From JACDAN01 sp963827705 (lineage in GTDB: Bacteria; Actinomycetota; Thermoleophilia; Gaiellales; Gaiellaceae): a stretch of 64,000 nt of DNA. The notes below the pieces were generated by a model. That model had not been told where the DNA came from. It searched no databases and worked only from the letters and a program-made list of their open reading frames with translations. Position 1 is the first letter of the stretch, and every line of letters begins with the position of its first letter. This document shows, piece after piece, positions 52,394 to 61,746 of this stretch. The translations under genes and the position numbers were made by a program. The stretch is taken from contig CAWHBN010000015.1 in NCBI GenBank assembly GCA_963827705.1, forward strand, positions 31,112 to 95,111. The letters run 5' to 3'.

Positions 52394-53470
52394 CTAGGCG
52401 GCGATCAGCGAGCCCGCGAACGCCCGCCTGAGCTGGACGAACAGCGCCTCGAACGCGAGCGGCGCCTGCAGCTGGAGCTCCTCCAAGAGGCGCCACTGCT
52501 CGCGGACGATCTCCGCGGCGACCTCGGCCGACGCCGCCCGGTCCTCGGTTGCGTCCTCCTGGAGCTCGGCGAGGTGGTCGACGTGGATCGCCGCCCGCTC
52601 GGCGCCGACGCTCACTGCGATCAGGTCGCGGTACCAGGCCGCGAGCTCCTCCAGCGCCAGCAGCAGCTCCTCGCGCTCGGCGCCACGGGCCGCGCGCCGC
52701 AGCCGTTGCTCGGCCTCGCGGTCCGTCAGCTCCAGGCCCTCGAGCTCTTCCTCCGCCTTCGCCCGAGCCTCCTTCGCCCGCTCGGCGGCGGCCTCGATGA
52801 GTGCGGCGGACGCCTCGGCCGGCACGAAGTCGGCGTCGCGGTAGACCGCACGCGCGAGCGCGATCAGGTTGGAGCGCCGCTCGGCCGCCGTGGGATCCAG
52901 CAGCCGCGCGACCCGGTCCAGCCGTCCGGCGGCGACCCGCGCAAGCGCCGCGGTCTGGTTCTCCGAGAGCCCCGGGGCGCGCTCCTCGACCACGGCGCGA
53001 ATCGCGCGCTCGGACAGCCGCCGAAACGGAACCGGTTGGCAGCGGGACCGGATCGTCTCCGGCAAGGGGCCGACGTCGTCCGCGACGAGCACGATCACCG
53101 CGTAGGGCGGCGGCTCCTCGAGGTCCTTGAGCAGCGCGTCCGCGGCCTCCTCGTTCATCGAGTGCGCGCCGAAGATCAGGTAGACGCGCCGGTCCGCCTC
53201 GAACGGTCGCATGTGGAGGTCGCGGCGAAGCTCGCGGATCGCGTCGATTCGGATCTGGTCGCCGAGCGGCTCCAGGACGTACAGGTCCGGATGCGACCCG
53301 CGCGCGACCCGTTCGTGCTCGCCGAGCAGCTCGGCGGCGAACGCCACGGCGAGCCCGCGCTTCCCGACGCCCGGCGGCCCGTGGAAGAGGTACGCGTGGG
53401 CCGCCCCCTCGGCGAGCGCCGCCTCGAGGAGTGCCTTCGCCTCAGCCTGCTCCGGCACGTTCTCGAACAT
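52394..53470 (-). CDS. holB: DNA polymerase III subunit delta-prime
   Basis: A 358-residue clamp-loader subunit. Walker A reads HGPPGVGKR (Lys kept, the Ser/Thr replaced by Arg, as is common in delta-prime, which does not hydrolyse ATP), then RIDAIRELRRDLHMRPFEAD, EEAADALLKDLEEPPP and the RSRCQPVPF sensor-1 motif. ATG 53470 overlaps the end of tmk by 29 bp, the usual tmk-holB arrangement. Part of replication, cytoplasmic. Confidence 0.92.
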   Translation of the reverse strand: MFENVPEQAEAKALLEAALAEGAAHAYLFHGPPGVGKRGLAVAFAAELLGEHERVARGSHPDLYVLEPLGDQIRIDAIRELRRDLHMRPFEADRRVYLIFGAHSMNEEAADALLKDLEEPPPYAVIVLVADDVGPLPETIRSRCQPVPFRRLSERAIRAVVEERAPGLSENQTAALARVAAGRLDRVARLLDPTAAERRSNLIALARAVYRDADFVPAEASAALIEAAAERAKEARAKAEEELEGLELTDREAEQRLRRAARGAEREELLLALEELAAWYRDLIAVSVGAERAAIHVDHLAELQEDATEDRAASAEVAAEIVREQWRLLEELQLQAPLAFEALFVQLRRAFAGSLIAA

Positions 53471-54047
53471 GCTCGAGAACCTCCTTCGCGATGTCGTGCA
53501 CCGGCCGGTCGCCGCTCAGCGCGACGACGCGCTGGGGGAAGAGCCCGGCGAGCTGGCGGTAGCCGTTGTCCACGAGGGTCATGAAGGCGTCGCCCTCGCG
53601 CTCGATCCGGTCGCGGGCTCCACTCGAGCGCTTGACCGCCTCCTCGACGTCGACGAGGAGCAGGAAGGTGACGTCCGGGAGGATCCCGCGGATCGCGTCG
53701 AGGTTCAGCGCGAGCACGCGCTCGATCCCGAGGCCGCGCGCGATCCCCTGGTAGACGAGCGACGAGTCCAGGAACCGGTCGGACACGACCTCGGCGCCTT
53801 CGGCCAGCTTGGGGCCGATCACCTGGTCGACGAGCTCGGCGCGGGCGGCCGTGAAGAGGGCGGCCTCGGTCCAGGGCGACATCCCGTCGCCGTCGAGGAG
53901 AAGATCGCGCACGCGCTCGCCGAGCGGCGTCCCTCCGGGCTCGCGCGTCGCAACCACCGTGCGCCCCTCCTTCTCGAGCGTCTCGGCCAGGAGCTCGGCC
54001 TGCGTCGTCTTGCCCGAGCCGTCGAGGCCCTCGAAGGAGACGAACAT
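53442..54047 (-). CDS. tmk: Thymidylate kinase
   Basis: A 201-residue dTMP kinase: MFVSFEGLDGSGKTTQAELL contains the P-loop GLDGSGKT, TREPGGTPLGE the DR(Y/H)-adjacent loop, VVSDRFLDSSLVYQG the nucleotide-binding stretch. It phosphorylates dTMP to dTDP, downstream of ThyX (at 3572). ATG 54047. Couples to holB. Confidence 0.94.
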   Translation of the reverse strand: MFVSFEGLDGSGKTTQAELLAETLEKEGRTVVATREPGGTPLGERVRDLLLDGDGMSPWTEAALFTAARAELVDQVIGPKLAEGAEVVSDRFLDSSLVYQGIARGLGIERVLALNLDAIRGILPDVTFLLLVDVEEAVKRSSGARDRIEREGDAFMTLVDNGYRQLAGLFPQRVVALSGDRPVHDIAKEVLEHVRERAGAG

Positions 54048-54091
54048 GGCGGGAGGATAGTGCGGGGTCCAGGCGAACAAAGCCTGCGCCG

Positions 54092-54610
54092 ATGGAGCAG
54101 TCGATGAGCATGCCGCAGCCCGAGACCCTCGTCCACCCCTGGCGGACCGCCACCATCGTGGCGTGCACGGTCGCGGCCTTCGAGCTCGTCCTGATCCTGA
54201 TCCTCGGGGTTGCGCTTCTCGGCAAGCCGCTGTCGGAACGGATGCGCGACACCGCCCAGCAGCGCACCCTAGGGATCGAGACCCAGGCGAAGCCGAAGCC
54301 GAAGATCGGCAGCTCGAAGCCACAGCTCGCGCGCGGCGAGACGAGCGTCCTCATCCTGAACGGGAACGGGGTCTCCGGCGCCGCACACGCGACGGCCGCG
54401 CAGGTCGAGGCGCGCGGCTACTCGATCGGCGATGTCGGAAACGCGAACCGGACCGACTACACCCGCTCGGTCGTCATGTACCGGCCGGGGTACCGCGGCG
54501 AGGCGATGCGGCTGGCGCGCGACCTGCGGATCAAAATCGTCGGCCCGCTCGACGGGATGAACGTGCGCCAGCTGATGGGCGCGCACGTCGCGGTCGTCGT
54601 CGGCGCGTAG
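54092..54610 (+). CDS. LytR C-terminal-domain membrane protein
   Basis: A 172-residue protein. One membrane helix (ATIVACTVAAFELVLILILG, about 21-40) is followed by a Lys/Pro linker and a LytR_C domain: SVLILNGNGVSGAAHATAAQ, YSIGDVGNANRTDYTRSVVM and VVGPLDGMNVRQLM. This domain accompanies LytR-CpsA-Psr proteins that attach glycans to peptidoglycan; here it stands alone without the catalytic LCP domain. ATG 54092, or 54104. Palindromes follow its stop at 54631. Confidence 0.85.
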   Translation: MEQSMSMPQPETLVHPWRTATIVACTVAAFELVLILILGVALLGKPLSERMRDTAQQRTLGIETQAKPKPKIGSSKPQLARGETSVLILNGNGVSGAAHATAAQVEARGYSIGDVGNANRTDYTRSVVMYRPGYRGEAMRLARDLRIKIVGPLDGMNVRQLMGAHVAVVVGA

Positions 54611-54630
54611 CCCCAGCGCCGGCCCGAAAC

Positions 54631-54655
54631 GGGCAAGTAACAGTCTGTTACTTGC
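54631..54655. repeat. 25-bp perfect palindrome after lytR_C
   Basis: GGCAAGTAACAG-T-CTGTTACTTGCC is a perfect odd palindrome starting 20 bp past the LytR_C stop. It shares its core with those at 54711 and 11628. Confidence 0.72.
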
Positions 54656-54710
54656 CGCTCGAAGCTCCGGGCGCCCGCTCCGAGAGCGGATCGCCAGCCC
54701 AAAGCCACTT

Positions 54711-54727
54711 AGTAACAGTCTGTTACT
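54711..54727. repeat. 17-bp perfect palindrome, sister of 54631 copy
   Basis: AGTAACAG-T-CTGTTACT, 80 bp after the first copy and identical in its 17-bp core. It lies 5 bp past the stop codon of the stranded minus-strand 3' end at 54731-54759, so C and D sit head to head between two converging gene ends. Confidence 0.7.
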
Positions 54728-54730
54728 TGG

Positions 54731-54759
54731 CCTCAGAGGCGCCAGAGGAGATAGCGCCC
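54731..54759. repeat. 29-bp direct repeat, left copy, flanking the sugar cassette
   Basis: Read on the minus strand it encodes GRYLLWRL and a stop (TGA 54735-54733), a stranded 3' end of the membrane-protein gene found at 61749-63433. It matches 61747-61775 at 27 of 29 bases; both differences keep the amino acid. No coding resemblance continues beyond it. Confidence 0.7.
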
Positions 54760-54804
54760 TCGCGGACGGCCCTTGACATGGCTCTGCGACAGTGGTTTGA
54801 TCCA

Positions 54805-54820
54805 CCGGAAACGTTTTCGG
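54805..54820. promoter_or_regulatory. LacI-type operator upstream of lacI-like gene
   Basis: CCGGAAACGTTTTCGG is a 16-bp near-perfect palindrome with the central CG expected for LacI-family operators, 14 bp before the regulator start. It suggests autoregulation of the cassette. Confidence 0.7.
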
Positions 54821-54833
54821 AAGGAGTCGCAAA

Positions 54834-55885
54834 ATCGCCACGATTCGAGAACTTGCGGAACTGAGCGGAGTCTCGGTTGCGACCGTGTCGCGAGTCCTGA
54901 ACGACTACGACGACGTCAGTGCGACGACCCGGAAGCGCGTGCTCAAGCTCGCGCAAGAGCTCGAGTACACACCCGACGCAGCGGCCAGAACCCTCGTAAC
55001 CAAGCGGTCTCACGTCGTTGGAGTCGTCCTCGCGACCGGCGTCGATCATCCCGACATCCAGCACCCGTTCTTCCAGGAAGTCCTCGTCGGGCTCAAGCGT
55101 AGGCTCGGAGCCGGCGGGTACGACCTGCTTCTGCTCGCGACGGAAGAGCCCGGAAACGGTTTCGGAACCCATTCGTACCTCCAGCGCTCTCGCCACCACC
55201 GCGTCGACGGGGTGGTACTGATGGGCGTCGAGCAGGGCGACGCCGACGCTCAGAGGCTCGCCCGCTCGGCGATTCCGTGCGTCGCGGTCGATCTCGACCT
55301 CGTTGGAAAACGCACCGGATTCGTGATCTCGGACAACGCCCGCGGCGCCGGACTGGCGATCGAACATCTGCGACCAGCTCGGCCACGAGCGGATCGCCAC
55401 CGATCACGGGCCCGACCGACAAGAGAGTCGGCATGGACCGGCTCGTCGGCTACCGAGAGGCTCTCGAGCGCCTCGGGCTGGCGTACCGCGACGAGTACGT
55501 CCACGAGGGCGACTTCTACTTCGAGAGCGGCTCCGCCGCGATGCAGGAACTTCTTGCCCTCCCCGAGCCGCCGACGGCGGTGTTTGCGGCGTCGGACCTG
55601 ATGGCCGCCGGCGCCATCCGGACGATCCAGCAGGCCAAGCTCACCGTGCCGGCAGACATCGCCGTCGTTGGCTTCGACGACATCCAGCTGGCTGCGCTGA
55701 TGCAGCCGGCGCTGACCACGATCCGACAGGACAAGCTCGGCCTCGGCACCGCGGCGGCCGAGGCGCTACTCCGCATGATCGAGAAAGACGGGGCTCCGCC
55801 TCCCGGCCTCACACTCCCCGTCGAGCTCGTCGTGCGCGACTCCACCGGCCGGCACGAAGCGGTCGCCGGCGAGCCCGACAGCTGA
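54834..55885 (+). pseudogene. LacI-family repressor, frameshifted
   Basis: LacI-type regulator of about 350 codons. The N-terminal helix-turn-helix is intact (ATIRELAELSGVSVATVSRV, hinge RTLVTKRSHVVGVVLATG), and the sugar-binding core shows HPFFQEVLVGLKRRL and, after two frame changes near 55368 and 55399, VGMDRLVGYREALERLGLAY, TAVFAASDLMAAGAIRTIQQ and VVGFDDIQLAALMQPALTTI. AAGGAG ends about 7 bases before codon 1, which reads ATC rather than ATG, so a base change at the start is likely. Without functional LacI the cassette would be constitutive. Decay and sequence error are both possible. Confidence 0.8.
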
Positions 55886-55925
55886 GGAGGTGGTACGCGG
55901 GACACGACCACAGGGGGTTCGACCG

Positions 55926-55939
55926 AAACGAAATCGTTT
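55926..55939. promoter_or_regulatory. Second LacI-type operator, upstream of binding-protein gene
   Basis: AAACGA-AA-TCGTTT is a perfect inverted repeat 27 bp before the ATG of the binding protein, with a possible Shine-Dalgarno (GGAAGGAGG) between. It and the 54805 site share the AAACG/CGTTT half. Confidence 0.65.
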
Positions 55940-55966
55940 TTTGATGACGGAAGGAGGAACGACACG

Positions 55967-57324
55967 ATGGAAAGCAGAGTGAACCGGAGACGGCTAACGC
56001 TGATCGTCGTGCTCCTGGTCGCGCTCGTCCCCCTGACGGTCCTGCCGGCTGCCATGGCCCGCTCCGATGCGCCGGCCGTGACGCTCAGGCTCTGGATCAT
56101 GAACAACGGCCCCGAGCCGGTACGCGACACCGAGCGCATCCTGGCGCCGTTCGAGCGCCAGACCGGGATCAACGTCCAGGTCGAGCTCGTCGGCTGGGAC
56201 GTGCAGTACCAGCGCATCACGAACGCCGCGCTGTCGGGAGAGGCACCGGACGTCACACAGGCCGGCACGACGCAGGTGCCGTACTTCGCGATGCTCCGCG
56301 GCTTCGACAACCTCGCCAACCGTGTCGGCGAGATCGGTGGCCGGAAGGCCTATGCGCCGGGTGTCTGGGCGACGAGCGGCGTTGCAGGCAGCAGCGCCGT
56401 CTGGGGTGTGCCGTGGTTCACGGAGGCACGGACGATCTACTACCGCAAGGACATCTACCGGAAGGCCGGGATCAATCCGAAGACCGCCTTCAAGGACTGG
56501 GCCTCCTTCAGGCGCACCTTGATGAAGCTGAGGAGCGTCAAGTCGTTCAAGGGACGGCCCGATCGCGCCCTTCGGACAGCCCGGCAAGACCGCGTGGGAC
56601 CTCGTCCACCACATCATGCCGTTCGTCTGGGGCTCCGGCGGGACCGAGCTGCGCGAAGAATCGGCGAAGCGCAGCGATCACCAGCCCTCAGGCGGTTCGA
56701 GGCGTGAAGTACTTCGCCGACCTGATCCCGTCAGGCGTGTTCCTGAAGTCATCGCTCGAACGGAATGCACCGCAGGTCGAAGAGCAGTTCAAGGGCGGCC
56801 GGATCGCAACGTGGATCGGCGGCCCGTGGGTGCTCGCTTCGGCCAAGCGGGCGGACGACGAGGCGTGGGTGCGCGAGGCCCGCGGCAACATCGGCGTCGC
56901 ACAGATGCCCGTCGGGCCGACCGGGAAGTTCTACACCTTCGTCGGCGGCTCGAACCTGATGATGTTCAAGAAGTCCAGGCACAAGAGCGAGGCCTGGCGC
57001 TTGATCAAGTTCCTGTCGCGTGACGACACACAGCTCGCCTATGCGCGGCTGATGGGCATGTTCCCCGCCCGCCTTGCACCGCAGAAGAAGCAGGGCAAGG
57101 TCAACGCCAACCAGGCCGCGTTCTACCAGGCGATCACGCACGGTCGGACCTACGCAGCGATCCCGCAGTGGGGCCCGATCGAGAACGTCTACAAGACCCG
57201 CTTCGGAAACATCCTCGACACGGCCGCTGGACAAGGCCGGCGACCGTACAGCCGAGACGCACTCGTAGCCGAGCTGCAGGCAGCTGCCCGGGAGGCGAAC
57301 GCGCTGCTCGCGCAGGGAGGCTAG
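55967..57324 (+). pseudogene. Family 1 extracellular sugar-binding protein, frameshifted
   Basis: Sugar ABC-transporter substrate-binding protein, about 452 codons. Signal peptide RLTLIVVLLVALVPLTVLPA is at the N-terminus. DAPAVTLRLWIMNNGPEPVR, LAPFERQTGINVQVELVGWD and EAPDVTQAGTTQVPYFAMLR are typical of family 1 binding proteins; the C-terminal half has GVKYFADLIPSGVFLKSSLE and PVGPTGKFYTFVGGSNLMMF. Two frame changes near 56560 and 56690 split the frame, with the middle in a third frame (PFVWGSGGTELREESAKR). ATG 55967 follows GGAAGGAGG. Delivers sugar to the permeases 57401 and 58372. Confidence 0.82.
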
Positions 57325-57338
57325 ACGGACGCTCGCGA

Positions 57339-57374
57339 CCCCAGGGAGCGCGTTACCCCCCGCGCTCCCTGGGG
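57339..57374 (+). terminator. Intercistronic stem-loop between binding-protein and permease genes
   Basis: CCCCAGGGAGCGCG (57339-57352) pairs perfectly with 57361-57374, 14 bp with an 8-base loop. Its position after the binding-protein stop is like the hairpins that make binding proteins more abundant than permeases in sugar operons by partial termination or RNA protection. Confidence 0.75.
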
Positions 57375-57400
57375 CGGCGCCCGCCTGCTCCGTTGAGACG

Positions 57401-58375
57401 ATGAACGAAATGGTCGCGAAGACGCTGCCCGCAGAGAAGCCGACCAGGCGGCTGAGGCTCCTGCGCTCGTGGCGGCGGCACCGCTTCGCCTACGCCCTCG
57501 TCCTGCCGGCGCTGCTGTTCATGGTCGCCGTGCACATCGTGCCGACGGCGGCCGGCGTCTACCTCGCGTTCCTCGACGTCAACCTCTTCACCTTCTATCT
57601 GCTGTTCCGGGCGCCGTTCGTCGGGCTCGACAACTTCCGGGAGATCCTGTTCGACAGCGAGAACCCCTTGCGTCCGGGCTTCATCGACGCGGTCAGGAAC
57701 ACCCTCTACTTCACCGCCTGGACGGTCGGGATCACGCTGAGCGCCGGCCTGGGGATCGCGTTGCTGCTCAACCGGCAGTTTCCGGGCCGGCGGATCTGTC
57801 GGACGCTGATGCTGGCGCCGTGGGTCGTCCCGAGCTTCGTGGTCGCCCTGCTCTGGCAGTTCATGTGGCAGAGCGACACCGGAATCATCAACCGCGTCCT
57901 CGTCGACTACACGCACGTCCTCGACGACCGTCCGATTTGGCTCCTGGGCGAGAACTCGATGTGGGCGATCATCATCCCCACGATCTGGCGCGGGCTGCCG
58001 TTCGTGGGCCTGGTCTTCCTCGCCGGGCTGCAGGCGATCCCGGACGACATGTACGAGGCGGCCGCGATCGACGGCGCGAACGCCTGGCAGCGCTTCCGGT
58101 ACATCACGCTGCCCCTGCTGCGTCCGCTGATCGCGATCCAGCTGCTGTTCGGCGTCATCTACAGCGCGTACATGTTCGCGATCCCGTTCGTGATGCTCGG
58201 GAGCAACCCCGGCCCGTACGCCGACCTGCTGATGACACTGATCGTCAGGCAGTCGTTCACGAACCAGCTGATCGGGTACGGCGCGGCGGTCTCGACGCTG
58301 ATGATGATCGCGATGCTCGTCTGGGTCGCGATCTGGTATCGCGCGTTCAAGCGTGACCTGGTGGCGACGACGTGA
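57401..58375 (+). CDS. Sugar ABC transporter permease (MalF-like)
   Basis: A 324-residue permease with six membrane helices (first FAYALVLPALLFMVAVHIVP; others at about 115-140, 155-175, 195-215, 250-270 and 295-315). The ATPase-contact EAA loop reads EAAAIDGANAWQRFRYITLP. ATG 57401. The stop overlaps the next permease start by 4 bp. Confidence 0.92.
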   Translation: MNEMVAKTLPAEKPTRRLRLLRSWRRHRFAYALVLPALLFMVAVHIVPTAAGVYLAFLDVNLFTFYLLFRAPFVGLDNFREILFDSENPLRPGFIDAVRNTLYFTAWTVGITLSAGLGIALLLNRQFPGRRICRTLMLAPWVVPSFVVALLWQFMWQSDTGIINRVLVDYTHVLDDRPIWLLGENSMWAIIIPTIWRGLPFVGLVFLAGLQAIPDDMYEAAAIDGANAWQRFRYITLPLLRPLIAIQLLFGVIYSAYMFAIPFVMLGSNPGPYADLLMTLIVRQSFTNQLIGYGAAVSTLMMIAMLVWVAIWYRAFKRDLVATT

Positions 58376-59235
58376 GCGCGCTGAGCATCAGCCCGCGCTG
58401 GGGCCGCAGGCTCGGCAACTGGGGGCTCAACCTCCTGACGTACTCCGTCATCGCCGTCCTCGTCGCGCCGGTCGTCTGGCTCATCTTCGGCGCGTTCCAG
58501 ACCGACGGCGACCTCGCCAACGGCACGTACGACTTCCTCCACCCGACGACGGCCGCGTTCAGGGAGATGTGGGACACCGTCGACTTCGAGCGCTACTTCG
58601 TCAACAGCCTCGTCGTCTGCTCGGCGGCGGCGCTCCTGGCGACGGCGTTCGCGAGCTCCGCCGGCTACGCGCTCGCCCGCTTCCGGTTCCGCGGCGCCGA
58701 CGCCTTCAGCCTGACAGTGGTCGGGACGCAGCTGATTCCCGGCTCGATGTTCCTGCTGCCGATCTTCCTCGGCTTCATCTGGCTGAACCAGAACACGCCG
58801 ATCCACCTCTACGACACACGTCTCGGGCTGATCCTCGTCTACACGGCGTTCTTCACGCCGCTCGCGATCTACCTCATGCGTGCGTTCTTCATAGCCATTC
58901 CGCGCGAGCTGGAGGAGGCGGCCCTCGTGGACGGCTGCACACGCTTCTCGGCGTTCGTTCGCGTCGTCCTCCCGAACGCAGCCCCCGGGATCATCGCCAC
59001 CTACGTCTACGCGTTCCTCTTCGCGTGGGACGAGCTCCTCTTCGCCGCCACCCTCACCGAGCGCGACTCGGAGACGATCCCGATCGGCATCCGGACGTTC
59101 ATCAGCAACTACCAGCAGGAGTACGCGCAGCTCCTCGCCGCCGGCGTCGTCTCGACGGTTCCGGTGATGGTGGCGTTCTTCGCCACCCAGCGCTGGCTCG
59201 TGCGCGGCTTGACCTCGGGCTCGGTGAAGGGATGA
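58372..59235 (+). CDS. Sugar ABC transporter permease (MalG-like)
   Basis: A 287-residue permease, second membrane subunit. Helices include LTYSVIAVLVAPVVWLIFGA and LLATAFASSAGYALARFRF; the EAA loop is EEAALVDGCTRFSAFVRVVL, P. The C-terminal SVKG stop overlaps the glycosidase ATG by 4 bp. GTG 58372. Confidence 0.92.
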   Translation: MSALSISPRWGRRLGNWGLNLLTYSVIAVLVAPVVWLIFGAFQTDGDLANGTYDFLHPTTAAFREMWDTVDFERYFVNSLVVCSAAALLATAFASSAGYALARFRFRGADAFSLTVVGTQLIPGSMFLLPIFLGFIWLNQNTPIHLYDTRLGLILVYTAFFTPLAIYLMRAFFIAIPRELEEAALVDGCTRFSAFVRVVLPNAAPGIIATYVYAFLFAWDELLFAATLTERDSETIPIGIRTFISNYQQEYAQLLAAGVVSTVPVMVAFFATQRWLVRGLTSGSVKG

Positions 59236-60588
59236 ACGGCCGCTTCCCGGAGGGATTCGGCTTCGGCGTCGCGTCTTCCGCGTACCAGATCGAGGGCGCG
59301 ACGACCGAGGGCGGGCGCGGAGAGTCGATCTGGGACCGCTACTGCCGGATTCCGGGCCGGGTCGCCAACGGCGAGACCGGCGACATCGCCTGCGACCACT
59401 ACCACCGTTACGTCGAGGACCTCGACCTGATGGCCGGGCTCGGCATCCGGCTCTACCGCTTCTCGATCGCCTGGCCCCGGCTCTTCCCGAGCGGAAAGGG
59501 CACGCCGAATGCAGCCGGGATCGACTTCTACCGCCGGCTCTGCGAGGCGCTGCGCGAGCGCGACATCGTGCCGCTCGCCACCCTCTACCACTGGGACCTG
59601 CCGCAGGCGATTCAGGACGAGGGCGGCTGGGCGAACCGAGACACCGCCCACCGGTTCGCCGAGTACGCAGCGGTCACGTACGAGGCGCTGGGAGGGCTCG
59701 TGCGACCGCTGGTTGACCCAGAACGAGCCCTGGGTGACTGCGTTCGAGGGGTACGGGTTCGGGTCGAAGGCACCGGGCGAGCAGGACTGGCCGAAGGCGC
59801 TCGGCGTCGCCCATAACCTCCTCCTCTCCCACGGCCTCGCGGTCCAGGCGTTCCGGGAGTCCGGCGCCGAGGGAGAGATCGGCATCACGCTCAACCTGAC
59901 GCCGGCCTACCCGCTGAGCGATTCGGACGAGGATCGAGCCGCTGCGCGGCTGATGGACGGCTTTCACAATCGGTGGTTCCTGGATCCGGTGCTCCGTGGT
60001 GGGTACCCCGGCGACATGGTCGACGAGCTCACCCGGCGCTTCGGCCCTCTCGACGCCATCCGTCCCGGCGATCTGGAGACGATCGCGGAGCCGATCGACT
60101 TCCTCGGCATCAACTACTACTTCAGCGCCCGCGTCTTCGCCGATCCGGACGAGCCGATCCTGGGGGTCAGCTCGGCGCCCGCCGGCGAGGACGCCACGGC
60201 GATGGGTTGGGAGGTCACGCCGGACTCGCTGCACGAGGTGCTCCTCAGGGTCAAGCGCGAGTACTGCGACCTGCCGCTGATCGTGACGGAGAACGGCGCC
60301 GCATTCGAGGACGTGCCCCCGACGAACGGGCTCGTCGACGACCCACAGCGGCTCGCGTACCTCCGCTCGCACCTGGAGGCGCTCCAACGCGCGATCGCCG
60401 ACGGAGTCGACGTCCGCGGCTACTGCGCCTGGTCGCTGCTGGACAACTTCGAGTGGCAGCACGGGTACTCCAAGCGGTTCGGGATCGTGTACGTCGACTA
60501 CGAGACGCTCCGTCGCATTCCGAAGAGCAGCGCGCTCTGGTACCGGGAGCTCATCGCGGCCCACGCGTCAGACAACGGAGGAGGCTGA
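59232..60588 (+). pseudogene. GH1 beta-glucosidase, one frameshift
   Basis: Cytoplasmic family-1 beta-glucosidase. FPEGFGFGVASSAYQIEGA, YRFSIAWPRLFPSG and LATLYHWDLPQAIQDEGGW begin the barrel; the acid/base Glu is in TQNEP and the nucleophile in TENGAAF, with GYCAWSLLDNFEWQHGYSKR near the end, all classical. One extra base near 59711 moves the sequence from the first frame (to LVRPLV) into the second (WLTQNEP); removing one C restores LVRRWLTQNEP. 1,357 bp is one over a multiple of three. ATG 59232. Hydrolyses imported beta-glucosides (cellobiose-like). Confidence 0.85.
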
Positions 60589-60589
60589 G

Positions 60590-61744
60590 ATGGCGACGAT
60601 TTCGTGCGATCGCGTGACGAAGGTCTTCGACAACGGCACCGTGGCGGTGCGCGAGGTGTCGCTGACGATCACGGACGGCGAGTTCATGGTCCTGGTCGGG
60701 CCGTCGGGATCGGGAAAGTCAACAGTGCTGCGGATGGTTGCGGGGCTCGAGGAGGTCACCGAGGGGAAGATCCGCATCGGCGAGCACGTCGTCAACGACA
60801 TGGCTCCCCGCGACCGCGACCTCGCCATGGTGTTCCAGAGCTACGCCCTGTACCCGCACATGAGCGTTCGCGACAACATGGGCTTCCCGCTGCGCATCCG
60901 CCGGGTCCGGCGCCGCGCGATCAAGGAGCGCGTCGCCCAGGCGGCGCAGATCCTCGGCATCACCGAGCTGCTCGACCGCCGACCGCGACAGCTCTCCGGC
61001 GGCCAGCGGCAGCGCGTCGCCATGGGCAGGTCGATCGTCCGTGAGCCGCGGGCATTCCTGATGGACGAGCCGCTCTCCAACCTCGACGCCCAGCTCCGCG
61101 TCGAGATGAGGGCGTACATCGCCCGGCTCCATCAGCGCCTCGAGACGACGACGCTCTACGTCACGCACGACCAGACCGAGGCGATGACGATGGCTGACCG
61201 GGTCGCCGTCATGCGCGACGGAGGTGTCGAACAGGTCGATCGGCCGCAGGCTGTCTACGAGCGGCCCGCGAATGTCTTCGTCGCCGGCTTCATCGGCTCG
61301 CCGGCGATGAATCTCGTCCACTCACGCATCGAGGCCGAGAACGGCGGGCTCTACGCAACGCTGGGCGAACACCGGCTCCACCTCCCCGATCGTCCGCTGC
61401 TCTGGCCCGGCCTCGGACGGTACGTCGGCAAGGATGTCGTCCTCGGGGTGCGGCCCGAAGCTCTGGCCGACGCCCGCTCCATGCCGTCGGATCCCGAATC
61501 GACGATCGAAGTCGACGCCGTGCTGGCGGAGCCGCTCGGCGCCGAGACGATCCTGCACTTCGACGCGAAGGCGGAAAGTGCGCGCGCCGACCACATCCTG
61601 GGGGGCGAGAACGACAACGGGTCGTATCTCACCGCACGGCTGGACGGCCAGGCCTCGATCGACCCGGGCGAGCGCATCCCGCTCGCCGTCAACGTCGAGC
61701 GGCTGCACTTCTTCGAGCGCGAGTCCGGTTCCGCGATCTCCTAG
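60590..61744 (+). CDS. Sugar ABC transporter ATPase (MalK/UgpC-like)
   Basis: A 384-residue ATPase. Walker A GPSGSGKS, Q-loop MVFQSYALYP, signature LSGGQRQR, Walker B FLMDEPLSNLD and the H-loop YVTHDQTEAMTM. The C-terminal 120 residues are the regulatory OB/TOBE region (HLPDRPLLWPGLGRYV, VVLGVRPEALAD). ATG 60590, 2 bases after the glycosidase stop. Energises import by the two permeases. Nearly abuts the convergent membrane-protein gene. Confidence 0.92.
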   Translation: MATISCDRVTKVFDNGTVAVREVSLTITDGEFMVLVGPSGSGKSTVLRMVAGLEEVTEGKIRIGEHVVNDMAPRDRDLAMVFQSYALYPHMSVRDNMGFPLRIRRVRRRAIKERVAQAAQILGITELLDRRPRQLSGGQRQRVAMGRSIVREPRAFLMDEPLSNLDAQLRVEMRAYIARLHQRLETTTLYVTHDQTEAMTMADRVAVMRDGGVEQVDRPQAVYERPANVFVAGFIGSPAMNLVHSRIEAENGGLYATLGEHRLHLPDRPLLWPGLGRYVGKDVVLGVRPEALADARSMPSDPESTIEVDAVLAEPLGAETILHFDAKAESARADHILGGENDNGSYLTARLDGQASIDPGERIPLAVNVERLHFFERESGSAIS

Positions 61745-61746
61745 AA

